DNA of 64,000 bases, taken from positions 30,384,707-30,448,706 of the forward strand of contig CP137681.1 in the NCBI GenBank assembly GCA_037976565.1, given 5' to 3'. Under the pieces are notes generated by a model that was not told the DNA's origin, did not search any database, and was given only the letters and a program-made list of their open reading frames with translations. The stretch is from Mesocentrotus franciscanus. Its lineage: Eukaryota > Echinodermata > Echinoidea > Camarodonta > Strongylocentrotidae. This document shows, in pieces, positions 43,780-56,300 of this stretch (positions are counted from its first letter, which is position 1; each line of letters begins with the position of its first letter). A program made the position numbers and the translations under genes.

Positions 43780-45200
43780 TTGTTGGTCCGCAAGATCCGA
43801 GCCCGCTGCCTGAGCCTGAGGTTGTGATGTTTCTGGGCCTGCAGAACCAGCCGACATAGAATCTACATTGTAGGTCTAGGCCTACTCTAGGCCTCCCTCG
43901 CCTACGGGGTCGCTCATTTCGTACCGACTCCTTCGCCTTGACAGGGTACCCGTCTTCCTCTTTTTACGTTCGGAATGCCGGTCGCTGATTTTCCAATTTT
44001 CAGCACTAACCAGCTCTTGGTCCTAGTCTACCGTACAATACTACAAACGAAATCACTGCAGCTCCAAAATGTAATCACCCCTCCACTGCAGTGCCGCGAT
44101 GCCGTGACGAGGAGTTAGTACAAATTTGACAATATACTAAGCGAATATAGTCTAATACCAAAATTCAGACACGGTATTCAAGGAAAATAACGGGATTTCC
44201 ACTGCCGATACAAAACAAAGTCAACGTCAGTTAATTTCAGAATCCACTGATATTTTTGATTGTCCAAATCAACAGTCTTGCCTCTACCAAAAGCCACGAG
44301 AGAATGACATAATTTCTACGTGCGCGTACGTACGCGCTCTCAAAATCGCGTGTTGTGCGTTTCGTGTGCAAAAGGGAGCGCATTCGGAAACGCGCCACAA
44401 AAGCGCGCCTTGTCTAAAGGCGCCAAATCCTCGACAACAATGTAAACAAGCTTATTGTTGCGTCACCTTGACCAGCAAAACCAAAACACAAATGGAATTG
44501 CTTAACAGCCGAGTATAAATATGTTTGAAAGCGTTTTTGGTAACTCTTTAAAATTTCATATAGCGTCACACAGTAATATAATATAATATAAATTATTATA
44601 GATCATGTTGTGTTAATATTTGAATACAATTTTTATTTATTTGTACTGTCCCTTAAAAAAATTCAAACATCTTCCCTTTAAGATATCCTCTGTCTAATGT
44701 AGATTAATTGTCTGTGAAACAGTTTCTCACGTCGGCCTCGTGTCAGCTATTCGGGTTTCTCAGTCGGTTCAAACTTGACTGGACTGGGGTAGCTCCCTGG
44801 TACTTTGCGTCTCTGAGCTGGAAGGGTGGGTCAGGGGTAGAAGTGCTACCTAACCTGATATGAGGGGTTATCTCGAAAGAGTCAATGCAGGGCAGCTGTC
44901 GTAACCTTCGGATAAATTAGAGTGTGACGCTGGATCTGGAAAATTAATTCTTATACAAACTATATTTTGGGTCCAATTCTCGCCTCTCTCACACCTAAAA
45001 GCTGCCAAAACTGAGCTGACTGTCTGCTAAAAAACAGAGAACCACGTCCGGCGTGTATCATAGGTAATCAAAGGTGCCGTGAAGAATACCTCGTGCTGGG
45101 TGTGGTTCAAAAATGAGACACGTGAATTTATATAGCTTGCTGGCAAACTGCTGAACCAATAAAAAGCTATAAGAACACGAAACATGCGATTTAAAACAAA
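43780..45200. other. Intergenic, promoter-like GC-richer island, no gene confirmed
   Basis: Contains CpG-rich patches (44310-44420, GTGCGCGTACGTACGCGC) and no frames with recognisable domains. Confidence 0.4.
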
Positions 45201-45469
45201 AGCACCACGCTGCGGTCATAGGTTATCGGCAAACTGCACATACTCATAGACTAGAATGAAAAAATATGCATGTTTAACAAAAACGGTATCCTGAAAACAA
45301 CAGTAATGTTTTAGATAATAAAATTGGCACTTATTTTGTGACAATAATGATGATGATGATGATGATAATGATGTTATGAGTATTATTATTGTTATTATTA
45401 TCACAAATATCATTATAAGCTTGCGAGGACGGTGGAGGGGGGGGGGGTGTCTGAGGGGGTTATATACCC

Positions 45470-46010
45470 CCATACGGAAACGTTTACTTGGATTTGTCTC
45501 ATAAAAGAAGTTGACCACAAACTAATTCCCACACAGTGTTGAGTGCAGGGGTCACGGGCCACTGGCTTCATCGGGCAGGTAGTGCGCGCGAATCCGGGAC
45601 TTCCAGGTCAAAAAGTAAATTCAGACGCTGAAGGTTATTGGTCAAGCGTTTAGGTTACAATATACAACCAATCAAAACAAGATTAATACCAGAAGAAAGC
45701 TAACGATTAGTATATTCATTAACCGCTCACCCCAAAGCCGCCTGACCACAATGGAACGAGTGAGGGGTTGCGAGAGCGGCCGAAGTGCAATTGTAACTCG
45801 CTATTTTGCTCTTCTCCAACGCAAAAAGAGACGACATTGTGCTAGAGTACTATGTTTTTTCCGACAAGGGTACAGAGAAAGTGCCATATTATTTTGTGTA
45901 TATGATACTTTTTGAAAGGTTCCCCAAGTGACTCCCGGGCACCCTAATGCTGGAAAGAAACGCACCTTTTTTTAGAAATTTCACTTTTTCTATAATAAGA
46001 TAACTTTGAC
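45470..46010 (+). mobile_element. Longer copy of the 63.3-kb repeat element, carrying ~360 bp of extra DNA
   Basis: Left part ATACGGAAACGTTTACTTGG and ATTTGTCTCATAAAAG (45474-45510) and right part GTACAGAGAAA..., then CTTTTTGAAAGGTTCCCCAA and GTGACTCCCGGGC (45870-45945) both match 63316-63490, where they are nearly adjacent. The ~360 bp between them here is absent there. Confidence 0.6.
45751..45915 (+). other. Small open frame (54 codons) in the extra segment
   Basis: Starts MERVRGCESGRSAIVTRYFA and has a very basic segment (LLQRKKRRHCARV). It is preceded by CCAAT-type motifs (ATTGGTC near 45638, CCAATC near 45667). The last ~18 codons read into the dispersed repeat. The basic YFALLQRKKRRHC stretch is loosely like N-termini of Harbinger-type transposases, but that is only a guess. 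Confidence 0.2.
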
Positions 46011-46624
46011 TCTGTGACGCTATATTTGATTTATTATACTTTGTTAATACTTAGATTTTCATCTACCGCCAAAGTGAACGACTTGTTTTACTTATGTTAT
46101 ATAAAAGCACGTTTTGTAGAACAGACTTATCTCAATCTTTAAAAAATACTAATTTTTCTATTTAACTTTAAACTTTTTTTTCTTCAAAAAATTATAAATC
46201 AGTTTTCTTCGGTCAGATTTCTATATTATATATAATATATATTCACGCATATATATATATATATAAATGAGATTTCTAATTTTTATCAGAAATTGCTCAA
46301 ACTTTCATTAAACACTTCTTATCATTTTTCTGCTTCTATTAAAACCAACTTTATATCAGGGTGGACTTCCTCTTTACGGTTTTAACGTCCCCAAGACCTT
46401 TTGAGAACATCTTGAGCACACTATGGCCCGTATTTTTTAAATATATGAACGTTTAAAACCGAGGATTAGTTTATGCTTTTTTCAAAACAATCAAAAGGCA
46501 GTTCACGCTCTAAGTATTCCTTTTGTTAAACGTGATTTTAGACCTAGGGTCGGGTTAAACTGAATTAGTTAAATGCGGTCGAATAATTTGCTGGGTCTAC
46601 ATTCCCATTTTTTAAAGCTTATTT

Positions 46625-46690
46625 GTAGGTGATCTGCCGGATAGCGTAGCAGAGCACCTATAGATATCGTCAGAATCTATTTTAAAATTT
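46625..46690 (+). repeat. Dispersed hairpin repeat (opposite orientation, diverged)
   Basis: TAGGTGATCTGCCGGATAGC and GTAGCAGAGCACCTA form the arms, followed by ATCGTCAGAATCTATTTT, the reverse-oriented version of the hairpin-plus-TTCTGACGA unit at 42.7 kb. Confidence 0.7.
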
Positions 46691-46782
46691 TTTTCCCCCT
46701 TTTTTTCCTTCCTATTCCAACAAAAAAGCACTTTCCGGGGGGTGGGAAGGCGCACCTGCAAAGGGTAACATCAAAGCGGATT

Positions 46783-47705
46783 TTGTTTTGTTTTAAACAG
46801 TCATTATACCCCTACTTCATTACCAGGGATGACTTTAAAAATGTTCTCTTTACGTGGTCCAAGATACTGCTTCACCATCATGCTAATGATTCAAACTTGT
46901 TCCATACCTTTGAGACTGGTCAGAAAGAAATTGATATGAATGAGGTGAATAAGGATTTGAATAAGGTCCAGCAGTTGTGTTATGCCAACAAGGTCACAAA
47001 TAATCTAAGCAAATCAAATTACATGATATCAAAGGGCAAAAGGAGATCCGTCCAAATAAAGGGTGCCCTCGAAATATCTGGAACTAAATTACTTGAAGTA
47101 GATAAGGAAACTTTTGTAGGACTACAAATGTTAAGCATCTCACATGGATTGAAGATAGAAAAATGGTAAATCTAAATATTCGTTCAAAAGTTGGAATTTT
47201 GTTCAGGATAAGGCATTATGTCCCACAGGACACTTTAGTGCTATTATACAAAGCGTTAATCCAGCCAAATATTTTGTAAAGAATTGAAGTATGTGGAACC
47301 ACATACAAAATCAACTTGAATTGTATTTACCTTACCTAGAAAATGGCAATGAGACCAATAATATTTAGCCCACGAGGTACCCATTCGAAATTCCTGTTCC
47401 AAAAGATAAAATTTTTTAATATACAATATCCATTTCCTATCTGTCTCAACATTCATCTATGACTTACTAAATGGCAATCTTCCTCACTCTTTAATTGACT
47501 ACTGTCAGGTAATAGAGCACAGATATGGCACAAGGAGCAAATAACATGCACAACTATATCTGCCTGATTGCAGAACCACACAAGGTCAATTTTCAATATC
47601 ATTTATGGGCGTGAAAATATGGAATAGTATACCATATGATTTAAGAGCAAAAATATCTAGAAATGCTTTTCGGAAGGGGTTAATGAATCATCTAAATACT
47701 TTAAG
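46783..47705 (+). pseudogene. LINE relic: RT motif C to C-terminal tail
   Basis: Frame 46783-47169 gives HHHANDSNLFHTFETGQKEI (a mutated FADDTNLF block), VQQLCYANKVTNNLSKSNYM and SGTKLLEVDKETFVGLQ. Later frames give HYVPQDTLVLLYKALIQPNI (47218-47277) and VKIWNSIPYDLRAKISRNAF (47611 on). Same order as an ORF2 C-terminal half. Multiple stops. Confidence 0.75.
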
Positions 47706-47894
47706 GTAAAAGAAAGTTAAGGCTTCATGAAATGGCGAATACGAAATCTCAGATTAGAGAACTTCTATTAAAAAAAATCATCACATTAGATAATGATGCA
47801 TTTTTTTTTTTTTTTGTTCTGATACGGAAATCGACATACATCAGTAAGGAATATCTCTAAATGACTATTCTATTTCCTTGTTTACTTTCATTAT

Positions 47895-47925
47895 ATAATT
47901 TATATATATATATATATATATGTAA
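47895..47925. repeat. (AT)n microsatellite
   Basis: TATATATATATATATATAT near 47899-47920. Confidence 0.85.
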
Positions 47926-48089
47926 TATAGCATAGTACCAACAATTCCTGCCAAAGACAGGGAACCAGACTCGACTAGCACTTGTGCTAACTTCTGGTAT
48001 CCCCTTTAACAACAAAAGAGTACACATAATCTTTTCTTTCATGTGTATATAAAATACTTTGTAATACAATGTTTATCTTATTCATGTGT

Positions 48090-48275
48090 AATGAGAGAGA
48101 GAAATTGAGAGAGGGAGGGGGAGAGGGAAAAGAAATATATAGAGAGATGGGAGGGGGAAAAGGGGGAGGAGGGGAGAAGGAGAAAGAGGGAGAGAGGAAG
48201 TGAGAGAGAGAGTGAAAGTGAGAGAGGGGGAGATAGAGAGAGGGTCATAGAAAGAGAGAGAGAGAAAGAGTAAGG
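48090..48275. repeat. (GA)n purine-rich tract
   Basis: GAGAGAGAGAAATTGAGAGA and similar. The Ser/Leu-rich reverse frame is an artefact. Confidence 0.9.
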
Positions 48276-48339
48276 AAATATTGCCTCTGACAAAGCCTAT
48301 GTTGTGAGAACAAATTAAATTCCTCTAAATTAAATGTTA

Positions 48340-49330
48340 TGATAAATCAGTTTATTTGGCATCATATAAAACTATACAAACTTTAAATACAGAATAAATA
48401 ATAGAAGCAACTTGTGCTTGTACTTGAGGCCCCCATCAAGGTAAACATAATATCAAATTAAATAGCGAACTAAATAAAACTTGGTAAATATACGAACATT
48501 AAGAAGAAGAAGAAAAAAAAAGAAAAAAAGACCGACCATTAACTATCAGCAGGTATCATCCATGTATATGCATACACCCACAATCACACATAAACACACA
48601 AGAGCAATATACCGAAAATGGAGAGTTCAGACTGAGAAAGAAAATAAAGGGAAGAGGTGAGAAAGAGAAAGAGAAGAAGGGGACAGGGTGAGAAAGAGAA
48701 GGAAGTGTCTGCTCAGTCAAGGATGATATTTTTCAAAAATGTAACGTTTCAATAGAGTTATAAAACGAGAAAGTGTGGAGCTAGATTTAAGGTTATTACA
48801 AATTGAATTACATTAATGTACTCCTGCAAAACGGATAGAATGGGTTCTTAGAGTTGAACGGATAATGGGAACACAAAGATTAACCATTGTACGAGTTTGA
48901 TACGTATGGAATTAAGAATTAGTTCTAAACATATTATCGAAAAATACTGGGAGAATCTCTTTGTAATACTTAAACATGAATACTGATATTTTAAGTTTTA
49001 CAAGCTCAAACACTGGGATAAATCTTTAATTTAACAAAATAGTGGTAGACTGGGACTACAAAAGCCACTCCTTTTTTATCAGTCGTATTGCACGTTTTTG
49101 TAAAGTATATAGTTTATCAATAAATATTGGTTGGTATAAAATATCTGAGTTTGGATAAAACACCTTTACTTCTTGGAAGCTTAGAAGATTTAGAAGCAAT
49201 TTGACACTTCTAGTCAAGTTATTCATGAAAAAGAATGCCCAAGAAAGTTAATGACTCAGTTTTCTCGATAACAGTTTTTTCAATTCTTATCGGGACATTG
49301 TTTGATGGATTTTTTTTTAAATTATAAATA
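48340..49330 (-). pseudogene. LINE relic: CR1/L2-like ORF2 C-terminus and 3' UTR
   Basis: On the minus strand: LPVFFDNMFRTNS (48945 on), YQTRTMVNLCVPIIRSTLRT, HSIRFAGVH, then NNLKSSSTLSRFITLLKRYI, matching the standard C-terminal block with a few stops. The 3' end has GATGCCAAATAAACTG (AATAAA signal) near 48355. Confidence 0.72.
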
Positions 49331-49420
49331 ATACATCCATTGTTTCTTAAAATGTAATAATAGCTTGTTACGTCTGAACCAGTCGTTTAACATTTTTAAT
49401 TATGTGATATGTGATATTTT

Positions 49421-49490
49421 TAGGCGATCTGCCGCTTAGCGTAGCAGAGCACCTATTGATTTCGTTAGAATCTATTTTCCCCTTTCCTTC
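49421..49490 (+). repeat. Dispersed hairpin repeat, third orientation/locus
   Basis: TAGGCGATCTGCCGCTTAGC, GTAGCAGAGCACCTA, then TTTCGTTAGAATCTATTTTC. Closest to the copy at 46625. Confidence 0.7.
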
Positions 49491-49705
49491 TGTATGGATT
49501 TTGTTCGCTTCATATCTCATTAATGACATGGTTAATGACAATGATATTTTCATGACATGTATATGCATGATTATTTTTTCTCCTTTTCTCTTTTTTTCTT
49601 CTTTCTTTCTCTCTTTTTTATATTTTTGGATAGCCGGGAATAGGGGGAGGAGCACGGGCCGGCTGTGCCCCCGCCTGAATCCACGCCAGCATAATAACAC
49701 ACCAC

Positions 49706-49915
49706 GCCCCCCCCCACACACACACAAACCCCTCACACACATCAAGGTTACCTGCTGACATTCATATTCACTTCTAATTCCTCCCATTTTTGTAAATGCA
49801 ACACACACTCCAACACACACACACGCACACACGCACACACATACATATACATATGAATATTTGTATACATATGTATATGTATATATATATATTTATATAT
49901 ATATATATATATATA
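49706..49915. repeat. (CA)n and (TA)n microsatellites
   Basis: CACACACACA blocks at 49715-49840 and TATATATATATATATATATA at 49878-49915. Confidence 0.9.
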
Positions 49916-49980
49916 TGATAATTGGTCCACGTGTTGGCATAAGATGACGCAATAACTAATGGATAGGATAAGACTAATGC

Positions 49981-50097
49981 TTTAAATCCAACAGGTTTTA
50001 TTAGGTCACGAATTTTCGACGAACATTACGTCCCTTGATAATAAGACGTAAAGTACGTCGAAAACTCGTGACCTAATAAAAAGTTGTTGGATTTAAA
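49981..50097. repeat. Long imperfect inverted repeat (~50-bp arms) upstream of the adhesion GPCR
   Basis: TTTAAATCCAACAGGTTTTA plus TTAGGTCACGAATTTTCGAC (49981-50020) is mirrored by GTCGAAAACTCGTGACCTAA and TAAAAAGTTGTTGGATTTAAA (50056-50096), with a ~15-20-bp loop. It could form a strong hairpin; probably a MITE. Confidence 0.85.
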
Positions 50098-50175
50098 CCA
50101 AGATTCCCTCTCCATCATTCAATTATATATGTCTGTATGCATGTATATACATATTTTCCGTATTAAAGCATGTTT

Positions 50176-50191
50176 AGTTCGCTTTTTGCAG
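50176..50191 (+). promoter_or_regulatory. Candidate splice acceptor for the 5' UTR exon of the adhesion GPCR
   Basis: AGTTCGCTTTTTGCAG ends about 70 bp before the ATG at 50260. Confidence 0.3.
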
Positions 50192-50259
50192 GATATAGCA
50201 CGCCGTTGGTCTAACGAAGCCAGCCATCTGACGCCATAGTTTTGACAATTGTATACATT

Positions 50260-50341
50260 ATGTCGGGACTGTGTGGGGAGAAGATGTTTATTTCGACATT
50301 ATTTCTTGTCGCTGTCACAATGTACATCGTTAGTGGACAAG
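50260..50341 (+). CDS. Adhesion GPCR exon 1 (signal peptide)
   Basis: MSGLCGEKMFISTLFLVAVT then MYIVSGQ, phase 1 donor GTTAGT. Hydrophobic core and small residues at the end fit a signal peptide. This is the only ATG that joins the later exons in frame here. Confidence 0.8.
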
Positions 50342-53300
50342 GTTAGTTAATGAAATGTGTTTGCTATACATGAAGCGATTCCTGATGTTTCCAAGATATG
50401 TCGTTCAAACTCTATATTGCAGGGAGAACAAGTTGTAAGATAACTGAACACTAAAAATCCCGATTCAACACATCAATGATTATGTTTGCCCTACATTAAT
50501 GTTCGAGATTAGATGGAAAGGGCAAAAAAGCGTCGATTTATTTGAAATTCGGAGAGTCTGATACATTACATTTACTACATAGGCCTACGGGTCCGAGATG
50601 GAGTGGTGGGGGAGGAGGCTGAAGCCTTTATCACATTACAAGGTAAATAAATTGTTATTGAATTTACACCAAAAAAATGATATGCTCTTTAGTAATATTA
50701 TTGATAACTTACCGGGAAATATTTTACTTGATAATAATATCATACAAAAAGTCTCTTCTACGAAGTTCCTGGAGATAATAGTAAATGATAATCTTTCATG
50801 GAAGCTGCATGTTGATAATGTTTTTAAAATAATCTCTAGAAATAATGGTATTTTGAACAAGGTAAAATTGTATTTTCCATCTCGTATACTGCTCAATTCG
50901 TACTCGACTCTAGTACTTCCTTACTCAGGGTTACTTGCATTATGGAATATCGAAATTGTGACTTGTGTATGATTTGTTTCCATATCATACTACTAAAAAA
51001 ATGATTAATCCATGGCCACCCTCTCTCTCTCTCTCGATCGCTTTATCTCTCCTCCTCCTCCTCCCCCCTCTCTCTCTCCCTCTACCCCTCTATCTCTCTT
51101 TGTCTGTCTTCTTCTTCTCTTTCTGCTGTTTTCCCTCGTTTCCCGTTTGTCACTCTCTCACCCTTATTTTCTTCATGTACCATTATCATCTTGCCATCCT
51201 GCTATTGTTCTCATTTGTTATTGTTCTTTTATTTTGTCTCTCTTGTTTTTTTTTTCCCCCGTAATTTTTCAAAATTCAATTATGAATGTATAAAGTTTAA
51301 ATTATTATTTTGTGAACCTACACGTAACAAGCATTGCTTCAAAGTAGCTTCGTTTTTCATTTCCTGTAAGTAAATAATATTGCAGTACAAGACTAAACAA
51401 AAAACAATGTCAAGATATTTCAATACTAATTTTCTGTTATGTCGTTACGTTTATTATTGTGATTATCTTTTCATTATTTATATTATGTGGAAAATGTAAT
51501 AAACTCGTTCTGTATAGAGCGATTACTACTACAGTTAAATATCATTGTAACTGTATTCTGGCAAACTTTCGTCTCATATGTAATTTTCATATCATATCTA
51601 TATTGATTATGAAGGTACATTACCAAATAATATTTCTCTTCCCCTCCCTCCCTGTTCTGGGTCTCATTTCTTATGTTATTCGATATTTTTGTTTTGAAAT
51701 GAAAGTAAATATAAATCTGAGGACAGTTAGGTAACACATTTCATTAATACAATGCAATTCCACGTTGTTGTTGAGACTTTGTAGAGTATAGAGTAAATGC
51801 AATTGATAATTTTTTTTTTGTCCTCGCAATGGCCGGAATAGCATTTTTCATATACAGGAAGAATAGGAAAATATCAAATATTTTTTTTTTTTACAGGATC
51901 AGTTTTACTCGGCCTTTAAAGGTTGTATTTTTTTAAATATTTTGATTGTTTAACTATTCACTGTGCACCTAGTACGCCTATGCATGATTACATATAAATC
52001 AGTAAACCGTTCTTTGTTCTTTATTCTGATGCAGATTGCACGGTGCCGAGTTTTCCTGCAAACTTGCTAACGACCTTACGCAAATGCTTGCCTCAGAGTT
52101 ATATTAGTATTGGCACCAGGTGTAAGTTTGAATGTGATGGGGGTTATACATTGATTGATGATAGAGTCGAATGCATCTTATCTACTTCGGAGCTGGAGCT
52201 CCCTTCGTGTCAAGGTAAATCATCAAATCAAACGAATTCATCGAAATTTAGGATACACTCTTTGGATTAAGATCAATATACATGAAATACAAGCAAAGAA
52301 GAACAAAAACACATTACAAGAATTGAGTTGAAAATTCATCAGATATATTTAAGTTATGAATAAGCGAGTAATTACAAGAGAAGAATTATTTAGACAGATT
52401 AAGGATCAATATTTAATTGATAGTTTGATGATGGTAATGAAGTAATGTCCTTACATCAATGTGTCTTTTTTTCTCGCCCGGTTCGTACGCTTGTACAGTT
52501 ACGTTTAACTTTGATAGGGGAGTTGGGTAATATCATTGTTGCCACTAGGCGCCGAAATTCCTAGAAACGCGACTGTTTGCTAGTGGTTCAATGTCCCACC
52601 TTTTCTTTTACACTATTTCCAAAGCGATAGTCGTGCTTGCCTTGGGCTTCATAAAACGTGAAATAAACAAAAAGTTAATCGACTTTTGTGACTAATAAAA
52701 TCATTGGTGCTAATCAAATCTCATGAAGTTCGCATTAATTTTCCATCAGCATCAGCTCGAGCCCCCTCACTTTGACATGAAGGCTTCTAAAAAAGCATAT
52801 TTTGTGCCTGACTGTAAATTTGGGAATTTGTAATTTTCCAACAAACGCATAAAAAAGTATAATTTACAAAACAAATTGAGAAAAATCCGGGAAAATCTTA
52901 TCATTTTAGCTGAAGCCCCGAAAACTTGTTAATGTTTATATCACAATACAGTTAAGTATCATTGCGACTGTATTCGGGCGGCCCCTCGCCTCATATCCTG
53001 GAGAATAGAAGATTTGTAATTTTCATATCATATTTATATTGATTATGAAATTACATTGCCAAGTAATATTTCTCTTCCCCCTCCTTTCCCATTAATCTGT
53101 GCCTGTCTCAATTCTCAATTACTCACCCTTGTTCCTACGTTTAACTTGACAGTGACCTGTCCAGCGGGAACTGCCGTGACAGCTTACGGGTCGATAGCAA
53201 TGTTTGAGAGCGGCTCCAGCAACCGTAGAGCTAAGTCAACCAATGCCACCTGTCCCTATTATACAAAGAGAGGTTAGTCAAAGTTTTCTCTGGATGCTTT

Positions 53301-56300
53301 TTGTTGGGAAGTGAAAAGGTTAAATAAATACAGTTTGTCTTTTATCCCCTTGCTTAACACAAAAAACATGAACAATTGAGCCTCGTTTGGATATGATGCG
53401 GCAAAACCGCGGTATTTGTTTTAATGATGATATAAACTGTAATACGCTTCACAGTACTGTTCATTTAATACGCACATGACCTTTGTTGCAGTTGCCATTC
53501 CTTTACAAACGAAAAACAACCGCAGCAGCATTTCTGCGGTGGTTTGCCGCGTCATATCTGAAAGAGCTTTGAGTAACTTATTATTCAGGTTGGTAGATTT
53601 TTGTTTACATCCACCTGTCTTCAAATAATAATTATCGGCCTAAATATTGCGATTGACGCGATTTGATTTCTCTTAATAATTATAATATGTGAGCTCTGTT
53701 TTTACCTCATACTTTCATACATATTTGGTTACATGTTTAACGAAAGGTTTACATACAATTCATTGACTTCCAAGCTCGTTTTTGACAAATTTTGCAAACT
53801 TAAGCTACCGTACGAAATTCCTTTACACTACAGTCTGCACAGGCATGTTATGATTATACTAACAATATATCTGGATTTATACAGCGTTTGATACAGAATG
53901 TCGTCTTTAAAGCCCCACTGCACTACTTATAGCTACTTGTGCCCTCTATATAGCAAACAATGCCTAATCAGCGACTATTGGTCCCCATGGTCACCCTTTT
54001 CTCATGTTAATTAAGAGCTGATTTGATGAGATAACCACCTGTCAGTGACCATGCAGGGAGGTCTAATCCCTCCTGGCCAAACTAGTGCAGAAAGGCTCTA
54101 GGTGTTTTACATTATATACATATTGACTGCTTTGAGGCACAAGATGATCTCGAAACTGTACTGTGACCCGAAACGAAGTCGAGTAGCATGGCGCAGGTTC
54201 GAGATAACCCAGGAGTTTAAACCGTGCCCCGAAAAATAAGCAAGCAATATTTCTTTTATACACCGCATTCCCTGTATCAATTCTCAAACAACATTTATTA
54301 TTATTTGTTTTTCTTTCTTTTTTTAAACATTACTTTATTGTTCAAACTTACACAAAAAAGGAGAAGATACAATATCGTAGGACATTTCCATTTTACCGGA
54401 AAACGCAGGGCATTAAAAGTACATATAATTTTATATAAACAAAAAAATAATTAATTTTACGACATAGTGAGGACTGAGGAGTTCTAGATATTCATAGCTA
54501 TAGATGAAATAAACGGAGCTAAATATTGAAAATTCATTTAATATATCAACTTAATCAATAGGAAGCATACGTAATGGGTATTATGAGAGTGTCATTTGGG
54601 TTAATGTTTAATACAAAGAGGATTCTGTCAGTGCCAGGCAATGAAAAGAGGCGAGCAATAGAAAGAAAACATTAGACTGGTAACAAGGTGGTTTTTTTTG
54701 TATGTATGTGTGCGTGAGGGTGTGTGTGTGTGTGTGTGTGATTGACCCCTTACATACTTGAAATGCGAAGAGGAATTTTGGTTTCCCATTTATTGGCATT
54801 CTTTGATGTAGTAGATGACAAACGAAGATCCAATAGACAGTTTGGATAGATTCTGTCGTACTTGTTTCAAGTTGACAGGTTTTCCAATTCTTTCAACAGC
54901 TGATTTAGCCTCGTCACATTGTCTGGCGAAATATGACCTCTAGAGCCGATTTCCAAAGGAAGATACACCACAGAATATCCATGTATTTATTTATAAAGTC
55001 TAGACAAATTTACCCGTCTAAGGGCATTGGGCTCTTGCATTGTATGCCCAAGTAGAAAACTATGACCGGTCAATATTTTGCGCTATACTGCCGAGTAGTC
55101 AGTAGTGAATTTCATGCCTGCAGTTTTGACCAATCAGAGGCTTAGAATCTTCTTATGCGGTATGTAAATATTATAATTACCCCGCTCACCGGATTCATTC
55201 ACGCCCACAGTGTGCACCATTTACACTCCCTGGGGAGTGGAAATGGTCATCTTGAGGGCATATGGCAACTTCTATCACAAAGGCTTTGGTCATCCTACCA
55301 AGTCCCAGTTTCTCCCCTGGGTACGGAGTTGCAAATGTAGAGTAATGCCTTGTCAAATAGCATTAGTGCCGTGTCAGTCAAGTGCTTTAACCACTCGACT
55401 ACGACACCTCTATGAACTACTGAATGGTTTCGGAATCGATATTGATTTATTTGATTTTTTTTTTACAGGAGGGCAGGCTGTGGAAGGTGTATGTGTAGGA
55501 AATTGTACTATTGCTTGTAACTGGGTTATACCAGAGATGAACTGCGGAAGGAACCTGACTGATGAAGAGATTCTTGAGATCTTAAGAAACGTCAGTATAT
55601 TCTTGAATTTTGAAACGACGTTCTTGGCATCCAAACTTAACTATTTTGATGGGCATTAAATTTCTTGCCGATGGCATCAAGACCAATTCTATGATTTGTG
55701 TCAGTCATCTTTAATAGTTATATTAAGTCTGAACAGAAATTAGATTGGAATTAACATGGAATTGGATGTGGAATTAAATTGAAAGAGTAATGGAATGGAA
55801 TGAAAAGGGAATATAAATAGAAATGCAACTGAAATGAAAATAAAATGTAAAATTTGAATTTAGTTCTTAAGAAAAACCCAGCATGGTCTATGGTTTAAAC
55901 AATAATCTTTACAATTTTATTATAAAATTAAGTCATATTTGGCTAGCCTTCTCTCTCTCTCTCTCTCCCTCTCTCTCTCTCTTTCTCTTTCACTCTTTCT
56001 CTTTCTCTCTTTCTCCATCTCTCTCTCTCTCTCTCTCTATGTCTCTCTCTGCCTCTCTCTTTATCGCTCTCTCTTTGTGTCTTTCTCTGTCTCTCTCTAT
56101 CTCTCTTCCTCTCTCTCTGTCTCTCTCTCTGTCTCTCTCTCTGTCTCTCTCTGTCTCTCTCTGTCTCTCTCTCTCTGTTATCGGTCTCTCTCTTTCTCTG
56201 TCTTTCTCTCTCTCTGTGTCATCGGTCTCTCTCTTTCTCTGTCTCTCTCTCTCTCTGTCCCTCTTCTTCTCTTTCTCTCTCTCCCTCTGTCTCTGTCTCT

